Part shown: positions 25,722 to 34,419 of the stretch, one piece after another
How positions within the stretch are numbered: the first letter of the stretch is position 1
Layout: each line of letters opens with the position of its first letter
Source: DATJHM01 sp035493895
GTDB taxonomy: Bacteria > Chloroflexota > Ktedonobacteria > Ktedonobacterales > Ktedonobacteraceae
Assembly (NCBI GenBank): GCA_035493895.1
Contig: DATJHM010000272.1
Span: forward strand, 1 to 64,000
Reading direction: 5' to 3'
Length of the DNA stretch: 64,000 bases
The notes under the pieces: generated by a model
What the model saw: the letters and a program-made list of their open reading frames with translations, nothing else
Databases searched by the model: none
What the model was told of the DNA's origin: nothing
Position numbers and translations under genes: made by a program

Positions 25722-25917
25722 TCACATTGCTATCACAGCAAAAAAAAAAAGTTTCACAGGTTCATCACAAAAGCTCTATTTCAGAAATACCTCGCCATCA
25801 CAAATTCGCTCTCAGGTCAGGCTATTCCTTGTCTCTTTGTTGGTCAGAAGAGGCCAGCTTTGTGATAGAATCGTGAAAGTTGGGACCGCTTTGTGATACC
25901 TTTATACCGATTTGTGA
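25722..25917. promoter_or_regulatory. Cluster of eight TGTGA/TCACA half-sites
   Basis: TCACA at 25722, 25733, 25754, 25765 and 25798; TGTGA at 25861, 25892 and 25913. Read outward, five point at nifJ and three at the ATPase. Several are spaced 11 or 21 bases apart. Such half-sites are used by CRP/FNR-type and Rex regulators. The binding protein is not known, and no single perfect long palindrome was found. Confidence 0.5.
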
Positions 25918-25992
25918 CGCCGTTATTAAGGAAGGGTATGTAAACTCATCGTAGAGAAGGAAAAGTAGTGTCGATAGGTGAAGCGACGTAAA

Positions 25993-26030
25993 CCCAGTAG
26001 AGGCACGGTGAAGTGGAACGGAACTGTGCC
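25993..26030 (+). repeat. Repeat family A, partial copy 2
   Basis: CCCAGTAGAGGCACGGTG and GGAACTGTGCC are shared with 513-550. The outer arm of the palindrome is missing here, and the inner spacer is two bases shorter. It is followed by CTGCGAACTCGCTC, similar to the sequence after the third copy. Confidence 0.75.
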
Positions 26031-26188
26031 TGCGAACTCGCTCTGCCCATCTCGCCCCTTGGAGGAGAAGCTACTCACTTCATGCCTATGGGCGGAGATA
26101 ATCATCGCCCGTGAGACACCAAACGCACGACGTAGCGGCGGGGTTTATCTCCGCCTCTACGATCTTTGAGAAAATAGCGGAGTAACAT

Positions 26189-28762
26189 ATGCAACGACCA
26201 GCACAAACGCCAGCGATAGTGCCCCCGATTGCATCAGCGCAATTAACCGACACCCATGTATCAAGGGAACAGCTATTTTCATTGCTTCAGACGTCTGAGG
26301 CTGGTTTAACCGATCGGGAGGCGCAGCAACGGCTGAAGAAATTTGGTCCCAATGAGCCAGCCTCGCTAAAGCAGACCTCTGCCCTCCTCCAATTTTTGCG
26401 CCTGTTTTTGAATCCGCTGGTAATTATCTTGTTACTTGCCAGCCTGGTTTCAGCCTTTTTAGGTGATGTGGTCAATGCAGGCATCATCATTGTGATGGTC
26501 GTGCTGGGCTTGAGCCTGAATTTTATGCAGTCCTATCGTTCACTGCAGGCAGTTGAGCGCTTGCGTGCGAAGGTCGCTCCCATGGCAACCGTATTGCGTG
26601 ATGGGAAATGGCAGGCGTTGCCGCGCCGCGCAGTGGTCCCCGGGGACTGTATCCGGCTGGCTGCTGGTGATCTCGTGCCAGCCGATGCCGCGCTCTTGCA
26701 GGCCGTTGATCTGCACGTACAGCAGGCAGCTCTGACGGGCGAATCGATGCCTGCGGAGAAGCGCGCTGATGATGATGATGAGCAGGTGGGGGACGAGCAG
26801 GGCGCAGAGGCTGCGAATAGAGTTTTTCTGGGCACATCGGTCGTCAGTGGCTCGGCAACTGCGCTGGTTACGGCAACGGGTCGCAATACGGCCTTTGGGG
26901 ATATCGTCGTGCGCTTAGCGCATCGTCCACCGGAGACCGAATTTGAGCGAGGCATTCGGCGTTTCAGCTTCCTGATCCTGGAAACCGTTATTTTTCTGAT
27001 CCTTTTCGTCTTTCTTACTGGCGTCGTCTTTCACCATCCACTCTTCGAATCGATGCTCTTCGCCATCGCTCTCGCGGTCGGACTCACGCCCGAGTTTTTG
27101 CCAATGATCACGACGGTCACATTAGGCCAGGGTGCCACGCGTATGGCGAAAAAGAAAGTTATCGTCAAGCACCTGGAATCGATGCAAAACTTTGGTAGCA
27201 TTGATGTGCTTTGCAGCGATAAAACGGGCACGATCACAAAGGGTATCATGTCTCTGAATTCGTCACTCGATCTCAACGGCAACACTTCTGAGCGCGTGTT
27301 GCTCCTTGCCACACTGAATAGCCAGTATGAGACCGGCATCAGAAGTCCTCTTGATGCGGCAATTCTCGCGCATACCACATTCGATCTGCACGATTATACC
27401 AAACTGGACGAGATTCCCTTTGATTTTGAGCGCCGCCGACTCTCTATTGTGGTGGAGCGGAATGGCGAGCCCGTATTTATCACCAAAGGCGCTCCCGAAA
27501 GCGTGATCAGCGTGTGCACGACCTATGAGGTCGACGGCGAACAGCACGCATTAGATATATCGGCAAACGAGCGCTGTAAAGCCGAATACGAGCGGCTCTC
27601 CGCTGAAGGCTTTCGTGTCCTGGCGGTTGCGTATCGTGTGTTTCCCGGGCAACAACGAGAGTATCATCGAGAGGACGAACAAAATCTGGTGCTCGTCGGC
27701 TTTTTGACGTTCTCCGATCCTGCAAAGCCAGATGTGGCGGATTCTCTGCAAGCATTGCGCAAAGATGGCGTCCATGTGAAAATTCTGACGGGCGACAACG
27801 AATTAGTGACGCGCCACGTCTGTACTCAGGTCGGATTGGCCGCTGAACGCATCATTCTGGGCAGCGAACTGGAGCATATGAGCGATGCCGCGCTTGCCCA
27901 TGTCGTAGAGCAGACGGATATCTTTGCGCGTGTGTCGCCAGCGCAGAAGAATCGTATCATTCTCGCGCTCAAGAGCCGCCATCATGTCGTCGGTTTCCTC
28001 GGCGATGGCATAAATGATGCGCCCTCGTTGCATACTGCTGATGTGGGCATTTCGGTCGATACGGCGGCGGATGTCGCGAAGGATGCGGCCAGTATTATTC
28101 TGCTGGAGCAGAGCCTGGGTGTATTGCATGATGGCATTATTGAGGGACGGAAGGCGTTTGGCAATGTGATCAAGTATCTCTTGATGGGCACCAGTTCAAA
28201 TTTTGGCAATATGTTCAGTATGGCGGGCGCATTTGTCTTTCTGCCCTTTTTGCCGATGTTGCCGACGCAGATTCTGTTGAACAACTTCATGTACGATCTG
28301 GCGCAGATCACCATCCCGACCGATACCGTTGATGCGAGCTTTATTCTGAAGCCGCAGCGCTGGAATATCAGCCTGATCCGCAATTTCATGCTCTTTATTG
28401 GTCCTATCAGCTCAATTTTTGACTTCCTCACCTTTTTCATCATGCTCACCGTCTTCCAGGCTTCGCAAACGCTGTTTCACACGGGCTGGTTTGTGGAGTC
28501 CCTGGCAACCCAGACGCTGGTTCTCTTTATTATTCGTACCGCTTCTAATCCGTTCAAGAGCCGTCCCAGTCGTCCCGTGACGATCACGGTGCTCTTGATT
28601 GTGGCTCTGGGCGTCATTATTCCTTATACTCCATTAGGCACGTTGCTCGGATTTGTGCCGTTGCCGGGCCTCTATTTCCTCTTCCTGGGCGGTATGACCG
28701 TGATTTATCTGTTCCTGGTCGAACTGGTCAAGCGCCGCCTGATGCGACGGCTCTTGCAGTGA
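26189..28762 (+). CDS. mgtA: Magnesium-type P-type ATPase (MgtA-like, P3B)
   Basis: An 857-residue ion pump in the cell membrane. The actuator loop has LTGESMPAEK, the phosphorylation site is CSDKTGTITKG, and the hinge is GDGINDAPSLHTADVGIS. The C-terminal membrane part includes FLPMLPTQILLNNFMYDLAQ then ITIPTDTVD, which is characteristic of Mg2+-type P3B pumps rather than Ca2+ or heavy-metal pumps. An Asp-rich run (DDDDE, near residue 192) interrupts the actuator domain. Length is slightly under MgtA (about 900). The substrate is inferred from family motifs. No PhoPQ or Mg riboswitch element could be identified upstream. Confidence 0.85.
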   Translation: MQRPAQTPAIVPPIASAQLTDTHVSREQLFSLLQTSEAGLTDREAQQRLKKFGPNEPASLKQTSALLQFLRLFLNPLVIILLLASLVSAFLGDVVNAGIIIVMVVLGLSLNFMQSYRSLQAVERLRAKVAPMATVLRDGKWQALPRRAVVPGDCIRLAAGDLVPADAALLQAVDLHVQQAALTGESMPAEKRADDDDEQVGDEQGAEAANRVFLGTSVVSGSATALVTATGRNTAFGDIVVRLAHRPPETEFERGIRRFSFLILETVIFLILFVFLTGVVFHHPLFESMLFAIALAVGLTPEFLPMITTVTLGQGATRMAKKKVIVKHLESMQNFGSIDVLCSDKTGTITKGIMSLNSSLDLNGNTSERVLLLATLNSQYETGIRSPLDAAILAHTTFDLHDYTKLDEIPFDFERRRLSIVVERNGEPVFITKGAPESVISVCTTYEVDGEQHALDISANERCKAEYERLSAEGFRVLAVAYRVFPGQQREYHREDEQNLVLVGFLTFSDPAKPDVADSLQALRKDGVHVKILTGDNELVTRHVCTQVGLAAERIILGSELEHMSDAALAHVVEQTDIFARVSPAQKNRIILALKSRHHVVGFLGDGINDAPSLHTADVGISVDTAADVAKDAASIILLEQSLGVLHDGIIEGRKAFGNVIKYLLMGTSSNFGNMFSMAGAFVFLPFLPMLPTQILLNNFMYDLAQITIPTDTVDASFILKPQRWNISLIRNFMLFIGPISSIFDFLTFFIMLTVFQASQTLFHTGWFVESLATQTLVLFIIRTASNPFKSRPSRPVTITVLLIVALGVIIPYTPLGTLLGFVPLPGLYFLFLGGMTVIYLFLVELVKRRLMRRLLQ

Positions 28763-28790
28763 AAGAGACGTGAGCGTCAAGTTTTTGCGA

Positions 28791-28966
28791 CCAATACGCA
28801 TCAACCTGAGGCCGTGGAACTCGCGCCCAGACCCAGTAGTGGCACGGTGGAGTGATAACGGAACTGTGCCTGGGAACTCGCACGATTCTTTTGGCTCCGC
28901 AGACGATGACGGCAACGGAGGCGATGGCTATTTCCCCCTCTCTGCCCTTTGGTTGATGCGTATTGG
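28791..28966. mobile_element. MITE-like element, family B copy 2
   Basis: Perfect 16-bp terminal inverted repeats CCAATACGCATCAACC (28791-28806) and its complement (28951-28966), the same ends as at 14904-15013 but with a different interior. A family A copy (28832-28870) lies inside, so either one element has inserted in the other or the interior is modular. Confidence 0.75.
28832..28870 (+). repeat. Repeat family A, copy 3
   Basis: CCCAGTAGTGGCACGGTGG, the loop AGTGATAACG and GAACTGTGCC match the 501-572 element with one substitution. The outer arm is present on the left only as GCGCCCAGA. Confidence 0.75.
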
Positions 28967-29004
28967 GAGCCTGCCGGTCCGAGTAGAGGCGCAGCTTGCC
29001 TGCA

Positions 29005-29368
29005 ATGTCACGGAAATAAGGGGAATCTCCGATCAATTTCGTCGCATCCGGTCAAACGTCGCACCCTTTGGCACCGCTTCCCAGGCCAGCGTCCGGGAAC
29101 TCGCTCGATCCCGTTGGCTCCGCAGACGTGGCGCTCCGCCCTTTCCACGGGTTCGCGTGCCACAGAAAATGTGTGCCATGACTTTTGACGGCGTCCCACT
29201 GGTCTGTCAAGCGTCATTGCCTCTTTTCTCCCGCCAGGAAAACACGCTCGAGAAGCTTCTAGAAAGGCGAGATGGCCGGTGGGGGCGGACGCCATTCGCC
29301 ATGGCGTCCCTACTGAGAAAAGCTGCCACGGCGGAAATGATGGGAGATTCCCCTTCTCTACGTGACAT
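29005..29368. mobile_element. 364-bp element with about 36-bp imperfect terminal inverted repeats
   Basis: The left end 29005-29040 (ATGTCACG, then AAGGGGAATCTCC, then ATCAATTTC) is complementary to 29334-29368, with about six differences. No transposase frame is present. A family C-like block sits inside. Confidence 0.65.
29214..29317. mobile_element. MITE-like element, family C copy 2 (partial)
   Basis: CTGTCAAGCGTCATTGCCTC, then TCTTTTCTCCCGCCAGGAA, CACGCTCGAGAAGCT and GGCGAGATGGCCGGTGGGGG are shared, in the same order, with the element at 35765. A further family C-like end (GCCATGACTTTTGACGG) lies just upstream at about 29176-29192. Confidence 0.65.
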
Positions 29369-29457
29369 TTTGTTGAAAAAGGGCATTTCACCGGATCGAA
29401 GAATGAGATATACTTGCTACTGAATGTGGAATGCTGCCTTTCAAGAGACCTGAGGAT

Positions 29458-30429
29458 ATGCTTATTATGCATCGTCGCGTCTATCTCCTCTGTATCGCTC
29501 TACTCAGCACGCTTGTACTTGCGTCAGCGTGTGAGCCATCATTCCATCAAACTACTGTAGAGCCAGCTAAGACGGCAACCGCTCCCGTCAGCACTCCTTC
29601 GCCCTCGCCAACTGCGACCGCAATTCCTTCGCCAACCCCCACTCCTGTCGCACCTGCACACTATACCTCTCAAATCATCCTTCAGGGCGTAGGGCGTCCC
29701 GACGATCTTGCCTTCGATCAAAACGGCCGCATGCTTTTTAGCGACGAGATCAACGGAACAATCAGTCGGATCAATGTCGATGGTTCGGTAACCGTCCTCT
29801 TGCATGACGTAGCTGGCCCGGAAGGGATGGTCGTATTGCCGGATGGAACCATTCTCTTCGCAGAGCAAAAGACGAACCGCATCGTTTCGCTTGCCCCGGG
29901 CGCAACCATTCCCCGGGTGTTACGCACACTTCCTGGCACACCGAGTACTGCAACCTGTAAAGACGGTGTTGATGGCATTGCCTTCGATCCAACAACCCGC
30001 ACGCTGATTGTGCCTGACAGCCCCATCGGGAACGTCTACCGATTGAGCCTGGACGGCAAAACATTGACCTTGCTCGCCTCCGGCATCACCCGACCAGTCG
30101 GAGCCACCGTGGATAAGCAGGGAACGATCTACATTGCCGACGAGTGTGGAGGTGCAATCTGGACCATCTCACCCGCCGGAAAAACCACACGCATTGGCGG
30201 CTTTAGTATGCCAGACGATGTGCTCTTAGATGGCTCTGGCAATCTGCTCGTGATCGACCTTGAGCCCTCGATTCATGCGCTCATTCGCTATAATCTGGCA
30301 ACCGGCAAACGCGAAGTGCTCGCCCAACAAGGCTTTATCGAGCCCCAGGGCCTGGCACTTGACCCCCAGAGCAACATCTACGTCTCCGACGATTATGCCA
30401 ATCTCATCATAAAGTTCCGCCCCGCCTGA
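29458..30429 (+). CDS. NHL/SMP-30-type beta-propeller lipoprotein
   Basis: About 320 residues. The signal ends in the lipobox LASAC, a Thr/Pro/Ser-rich spacer (TATAPVSTPSPSPTATAIP) follows, then repeated six-bladed propeller units: GRPDDLAFDQNGRMLFSDE, GPEGMVVLPDGTILFAEQ, RPVGATVDKQGTIYIADE and EPQGLALDPQSNIYVSDD. This is the NHL/gluconolactonase-like fold of extracytoplasmic binding or lactonase proteins. An enzyme role is not shown. The ATG at 29467 has GAGGA 10 bases before it; 29458 is the alternative. It stands alone. Confidence 0.8.
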   Translation: MLIMHRRVYLLCIALLSTLVLASACEPSFHQTTVEPAKTATAPVSTPSPSPTATAIPSPTPTPVAPAHYTSQIILQGVGRPDDLAFDQNGRMLFSDEINGTISRINVDGSVTVLLHDVAGPEGMVVLPDGTILFAEQKTNRIVSLAPGATIPRVLRTLPGTPSTATCKDGVDGIAFDPTTRTLIVPDSPIGNVYRLSLDGKTLTLLASGITRPVGATVDKQGTIYIADECGGAIWTISPAGKTTRIGGFSMPDDVLLDGSGNLLVIDLEPSIHALIRYNLATGKREVLAQQGFIEPQGLALDPQSNIYVSDDYANLIIKFRPA

Positions 30430-31083
30430 TCCCAGCATATCCCCACACTCTTCTTTCTACCCCGATGACATTAGCCCCACCTGGATATTTAACTTGACAT
30501 AATAATTCTTATAGCCATAAAGATAAGGAGACAACGGAATAGGAGCGAATCCTCACATGGTCCCTTCAGAAATCTCACCATTTGCCGAATAGAGAATCAA
30601 AGGATCTAAAATTCCTCTATTCCAGCGCTCACAATATCTATACAACTTCAATGGCGAAGGGCGTGTAGCCTCAATGGGGAGGAGTGTAGCGATGATGTAG
30701 GGTCAAGATCCCCATTACATCGGCATTCGTGTAGCATATGTAGCTTTTTCGTAAAAAAATCTTGTAGCGCGTCACAAAAAGATTCGAAATTTCTCTGTCT
30801 CACCTCTCACCATCCCATGTAGCCAGATGATCGAATCCGTTCGAAGGAACAGAAGAGGTAGGGGCAGTTGCTTTATGCCTGCCCATCGTCGTCATCTTTC
30901 GCGAACGAGAATACCAATCCGGCAACGACATTTTGCATGGCACATTGACGTCTGCTTTCCCGATGGGTATACTCCGTTCTGTAACTGTTGGGAGGAGGAA
31001 GAACCAGTAACAAATGATAATGAGCGTGTACATGTTCTTCTCTGTTCGGTAACCTTCTCCTCTTCTGAGGGAAGGAAATCTCT
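30430..31083. other. Gene-free 650-base leader region of the LuxR/MalT regulator
   Basis: Low-GC, with no supported ORF. Frames of 70-95 codons near 30.8-31.1 kb run into the regulator gene and lack features. The main content is the group of TGTAGC words (30664-30824). GAGGGAAGG just before 31084 is a good ribosome site. Confidence 0.65.
30664..30824 (+). promoter_or_regulatory. Six TGTAGC direct repeats (plus one TGTAGG)
   Basis: TGTAGC at 30664, 30685, 30730, 30739, 30763 and 30819, and TGTAGG at 30696, all on one strand within 161 bases. The first three starts are 21 and 11 bases apart, that is two and one helical turns. This resembles a series of direct-repeat activator sites. The word also occurs once in the short family D repeats, so an origin in repeat debris is possible. 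Confidence 0.45.
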
Positions 31084-34000
31084 ATGGACAAGCCATCTAT
31101 CGCGCGTGGAATGATCCTCGATGCCACGCTGGTGTATCAGCACAAAGGCCGACAGATGACGCTCGCAGTTGACACGCCCTCCTGGTTTTCCTGGTTGCAG
31201 CATGCCACCTCTTTTACCTTCAAGTGCGAGGAAGGCAGCTTTACCGCCCATAGAGCTCGTGCCAGCAGTGGGCGTGGCAGCTGGTACTGGTATGCATATC
31301 GTCGCGCGCATGGTCATCTTTTCAAGCGCTACCTGGGGACATCAGAGCATTTGACCCTGGCTCTCCTGCGCGAGGCGGCTCACGATCTGCTTGTACGAAT
31401 CAGTGACAGGGAACGTTCGCAAGCCGTTTCATCCCCTGCCCCAGGCGCGACCGTAGATGTTGATCCCGTCCTGCTGACCAGACTGCATGTGCCGCGCTTA
31501 CCGGGGCAGCATGTCTCGCGTCCTCGTTTGCTTGCACTGCTGGAACAGGGGGTGCAACGATCATTAACGGTGGTCTCGGCTCCCGCTGGCTCAGGCAAAA
31601 CGACGCTGCTGGCAGAATGGGCGACAACGACGGATCGGCCTGTGACCTGGCTTGCGTTCGATGTGGCCGATAACGATCCTGCGCGCTTCCTCTCGTACCT
31701 TATAGCCGCTCTGGCTCGCCTGGATGCGCGTATTGGGGCCGCGATTCAGCTCGATCCTGCCGCGCTCATGCATTCCTGGGAGTCGGTGATGACACATCTT
31801 CTCAACGATGTTACTCTCCTGCTCGAACGGGAAGCAGTGCTCATCCTGGATGACGTCCATCTCATTACCACGGACGTAGTGCATGCCATGCTCCATTTCC
31901 TGCTCGATCATCTGCCCGTTCGCTTACATCTGGTGATCGGGACGCGTCTCGATCTACCGCTGCCGCTGGCGCGTCTGCGTGCGCGTAATCAGTTGTATGA
32001 GCTGCGTGCAGAGGAGCTGTGTTTTGTCTCTGCCGAGTTAGAAGCATTTGTGCAGACGATGGGGCTCACACTCTCTGCTGAAGTGACAGGTCTGCTGGTA
32101 GAGCGTACGGAGGGCTGGATTGCTGGTGTCCAACTGCTGGCGCTCGTCCTGCGTGGACGTGGCAATGCGTCCGAGTTTCTGCGCGCATCCAGTGGCTCTC
32201 ACCGTTTTCTTCTGGAGTACGTCAGCGAAGAAATTCTGGCGCAACAGACGCCCGAGATGCAGCACTTTCTGCTGCGAACCAGCGTTCTGGATCGCCTCTG
32301 TGGACCACTCTGCGATGCTGTTACAGGCAAGTCTGATGGGCAGATGCAGCTCGCGGGCGCGCTACGAGCGAATCTCTTTCTCAGTGAACTGGACGATACG
32401 CAAACCTGGTACCGCTACCATCCACTCTTCGCCGAGGCTCTGCGCGCCCATCTGCATACGCAGGCACCCGATCTGCTCCCGGAACTCTATCGTCGAGCCT
32501 GCTATTGGTATGAACAACAACAGCAGAAAGAAGAAGCGTACGAATATGCCTTTCTTGCGGGCGAACTCTCACACGCTGCGAGCCTGTTAGAGCAATTGGT
32601 GCCACATCTGCTTGCGCAGGGAAAGTTTTTGCGCTTGAGACAATGGCTCTCTCAACTCCCGCCCGAGTCGGTTATGTGCTCCCCATTACTCTCTGTCGCC
32701 TCGATCTGGACGCGAGCGATGCGCACACATCTGCTGGGAAATGCTGAAAAGCATCCCGTGGAGACGCTGATTGAGCATCTCGATCAGCAGATTCAGGAAC
32801 ATGCCCGGGATGATTCCGCGTCCTGGATTGATCTCCAGTACGGACTTCCCCTCTTGCAAGCCGTAGTTGCGCTGGATCAAGGCGACATCTCGCGCACAAT
32901 TGCTCTCGCCTATCAGAGCTTGCCTGCGCACTCTCGTCCAGAAAGCGTTTTGAGCCAGCTTATTGCCGTGGGGCGGCAGGTGATCCTTGGGGCTGCCTAT
33001 CGTGCGAGTGGAGATCTTGGGGCCGCTGAGCAGGTCCTTCTGGAAATTGATCACTCTGGCGAAATCAGTACCGCTTCTCCCCTCAATCTCTTTGCCGTCC
33101 TGAGTCTGGCCGATCTGTACGAATCTCAGGGCCGCCTGCGCACACTGGGGAGGCACTATGATGACCTGTTGCAGATGCTTGCCCAACGTTGTGATCCGTC
33201 GCCATTGTTTCTGACGTTACTCCAGATACGCTTTGCAACCCTGTTGTATGAGTGGGATCGACTCTCAGAAGCGGAATCCAGAGCGCATCTGGCCCTGGAA
33301 CAGGCCGCACTTATGGACACCAGACGACCCATTTTCTCGCTGTTGAGCCTCTGGATTCAGATACGCGTTGCCAGAGCGCGGGGCAATGATGAGCAAGTCT
33401 GGCAGTTGTTCAAACAGGCAGAATTAGAGAATGTCAAGCTCGAGCGGCTTCCTGCACAGACACAAAACGGTACCAGCGCAATCTCCGCCGACACCGTCAC
33501 TCGTGCTTTCCTGCCAGAGCACGTGAAAATGCTCATGAGCACGATCTTCGTACGTCTGGCACTCATGTATGGCCAACGAGAACAGGCCGAACTCTGGGAA
33601 AAAACGTGCGGATTGCGCTTTGATGATTCCTTGCCCTCTCGATTTTCGAGCAAAGATTATATTGTCTATGTGACGCTGGCGCGTGTATTGCTTGCCCGTG
33701 GACGGGATCAACGAACCTCGCCCGCTCTTGCTCAGGCATTCATCCTGCTGGACCATTTGCGCGCTGTCACGACTGGCAAGGGGTTGCATGGGTGGGCCAT
33801 CGAGATTCAGATTCTGACCGCGCTCGTACTTCAGGCGCAGGGGAAAATCAAACAGGCGCTTCATACGCTCGAACTCGTGCTGGCTCAGGCCGAGGCAGAA
33901 GGCTACGTACGCGTCTTTGCTGATGAAGGTCAGCCGATGGCGCGCCTGCTCACGCAAATCGCCCCTTACACGACGATTTCAGCAGGCTATATTCAACGTA

Positions 34001-34269
34001 TTCAGACTGCGATTACACCTGTACAGCCTGTATTACCCGATCCGATCCATACAACAGCACTACATCAGCCGCTCCCTGATCGCCTGAGCTCTCGTGAGCA
34101 GGAAGTGCTCTTGCTCCTGGCTGAGGGCTTTTCCAATCAGCAGATCGCGGACCATCTGCTGATCAGTCTCAATACCGTCAAGCGCCATGTGAAGCATCTT
34201 CTGATCAAACTCACCGTGACCAATCGTACCCAGGCCGTTGCTCGCGCCCGTGATCTCCAAATGCTCTAA
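31084..34269 (+). CDS. MalT/LAL-type LuxR transcriptional regulator with extra N-terminal domain
   Basis: A 1061-residue STAND-type regulator. Residues 1-95 are an additional domain rich in aromatic and basic residues (FKCEEGSFTAHRAR, WYWYAYRRAHGHLFKRYLG). The NTPase core starts near 130, with Walker A SAPAGSGKTT (about 165) and Walker B LILDDVHLI (about 252). TPR-like helical repeats fill 500-960. The LuxR helix-turn-helix is at about 1000-1056 (LSSREQEVLLLLAEGFSNQ, NTVKRHVKHLLIKL). Members are ATP-dependent activators triggered by a small inducer. The glycosyltransferase gene follows and is a possible target. Confidence 0.9.
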   Translation: MDKPSIARGMILDATLVYQHKGRQMTLAVDTPSWFSWLQHATSFTFKCEEGSFTAHRARASSGRGSWYWYAYRRAHGHLFKRYLGTSEHLTLALLREAAHDLLVRISDRERSQAVSSPAPGATVDVDPVLLTRLHVPRLPGQHVSRPRLLALLEQGVQRSLTVVSAPAGSGKTTLLAEWATTTDRPVTWLAFDVADNDPARFLSYLIAALARLDARIGAAIQLDPAALMHSWESVMTHLLNDVTLLLEREAVLILDDVHLITTDVVHAMLHFLLDHLPVRLHLVIGTRLDLPLPLARLRARNQLYELRAEELCFVSAELEAFVQTMGLTLSAEVTGLLVERTEGWIAGVQLLALVLRGRGNASEFLRASSGSHRFLLEYVSEEILAQQTPEMQHFLLRTSVLDRLCGPLCDAVTGKSDGQMQLAGALRANLFLSELDDTQTWYRYHPLFAEALRAHLHTQAPDLLPELYRRACYWYEQQQQKEEAYEYAFLAGELSHAASLLEQLVPHLLAQGKFLRLRQWLSQLPPESVMCSPLLSVASIWTRAMRTHLLGNAEKHPVETLIEHLDQQIQEHARDDSASWIDLQYGLPLLQAVVALDQGDISRTIALAYQSLPAHSRPESVLSQLIAVGRQVILGAAYRASGDLGAAEQVLLEIDHSGEISTASPLNLFAVLSLADLYESQGRLRTLGRHYDDLLQMLAQRCDPSPLFLTLLQIRFATLLYEWDRLSEAESRAHLALEQAALMDTRRPIFSLLSLWIQIRVARARGNDEQVWQLFKQAELENVKLERLPAQTQNGTSAISADTVTRAFLPEHVKMLMSTIFVRLALMYGQREQAELWEKTCGLRFDDSLPSRFSSKDYIVYVTLARVLLARGRDQRTSPALAQAFILLDHLRAVTTGKGLHGWAIEIQILTALVLQAQGKIKQALHTLELVLAQAEAEGYVRVFADEGQPMARLLTQIAPYTTISAGYIQRIQTAITPVQPVLPDPIHTTALHQPLPDRLSSREQEVLLLLAEGFSNQQIADHLLISLNTVKRHVKHLLIKLTVTNRTQAVARARDLQML

Positions 34270-34419
34270 TCGCCCAGAAATGCTCCTTGCGATGCTCCTT
34301 TGGGGGGAAGATACTTCTCTTTCACTGCTGTAGACTATGTATAGTACAAAACCGTCGTGGTTATGATAACCCATAATACATATATGTTCTCTATCGAGAA
34401 ATAGCGAGGACTTTCTGCA

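Larger units (their letters stand above)
25617..26188. other. Divergent control region between nifJ and the P-type ATPase
   Basis: No ORF. Its nifJ-side half (25722-25917) holds eight TGTGA/TCACA words. Its ATPase-side half (25985-26160) is repetitive: a family A copy (25993-26030) and an 11-bp inverted repeat GGCGGAGATAA / TTATCTCCGCC (26091-26101, 26145-26155). The phrase GTAGCGGCGG-n-GTTTATCTCC is shared with positions near 35930 and 57743. AAAAGGAAA precedes the nifJ start. Confidence 0.7.
28763..29457. other. Gene-free nest of small repeats
   Basis: About 700 bases made almost wholly of short palindromic elements: family B copy 2 (28791-28966) containing a family A copy, and a 364-bp element with its own ends (29005-29368) containing a family C copy. 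Frames of up to 217 codons cross it, but they follow the repeats and show no protein family features. Confidence 0.75.

Noticed and set aside
28770..29423. 217-codon plus-strand frame
   Set aside because: It runs through stacked palindromic repeats, and similar frames exist on the other strand. It looks like translated repeat sequence.
30664..30824. CRISPR-like repeats
   Set aside because: Repeat units are only six bases with irregular spacing and no cas genes, so this is not a CRISPR array.
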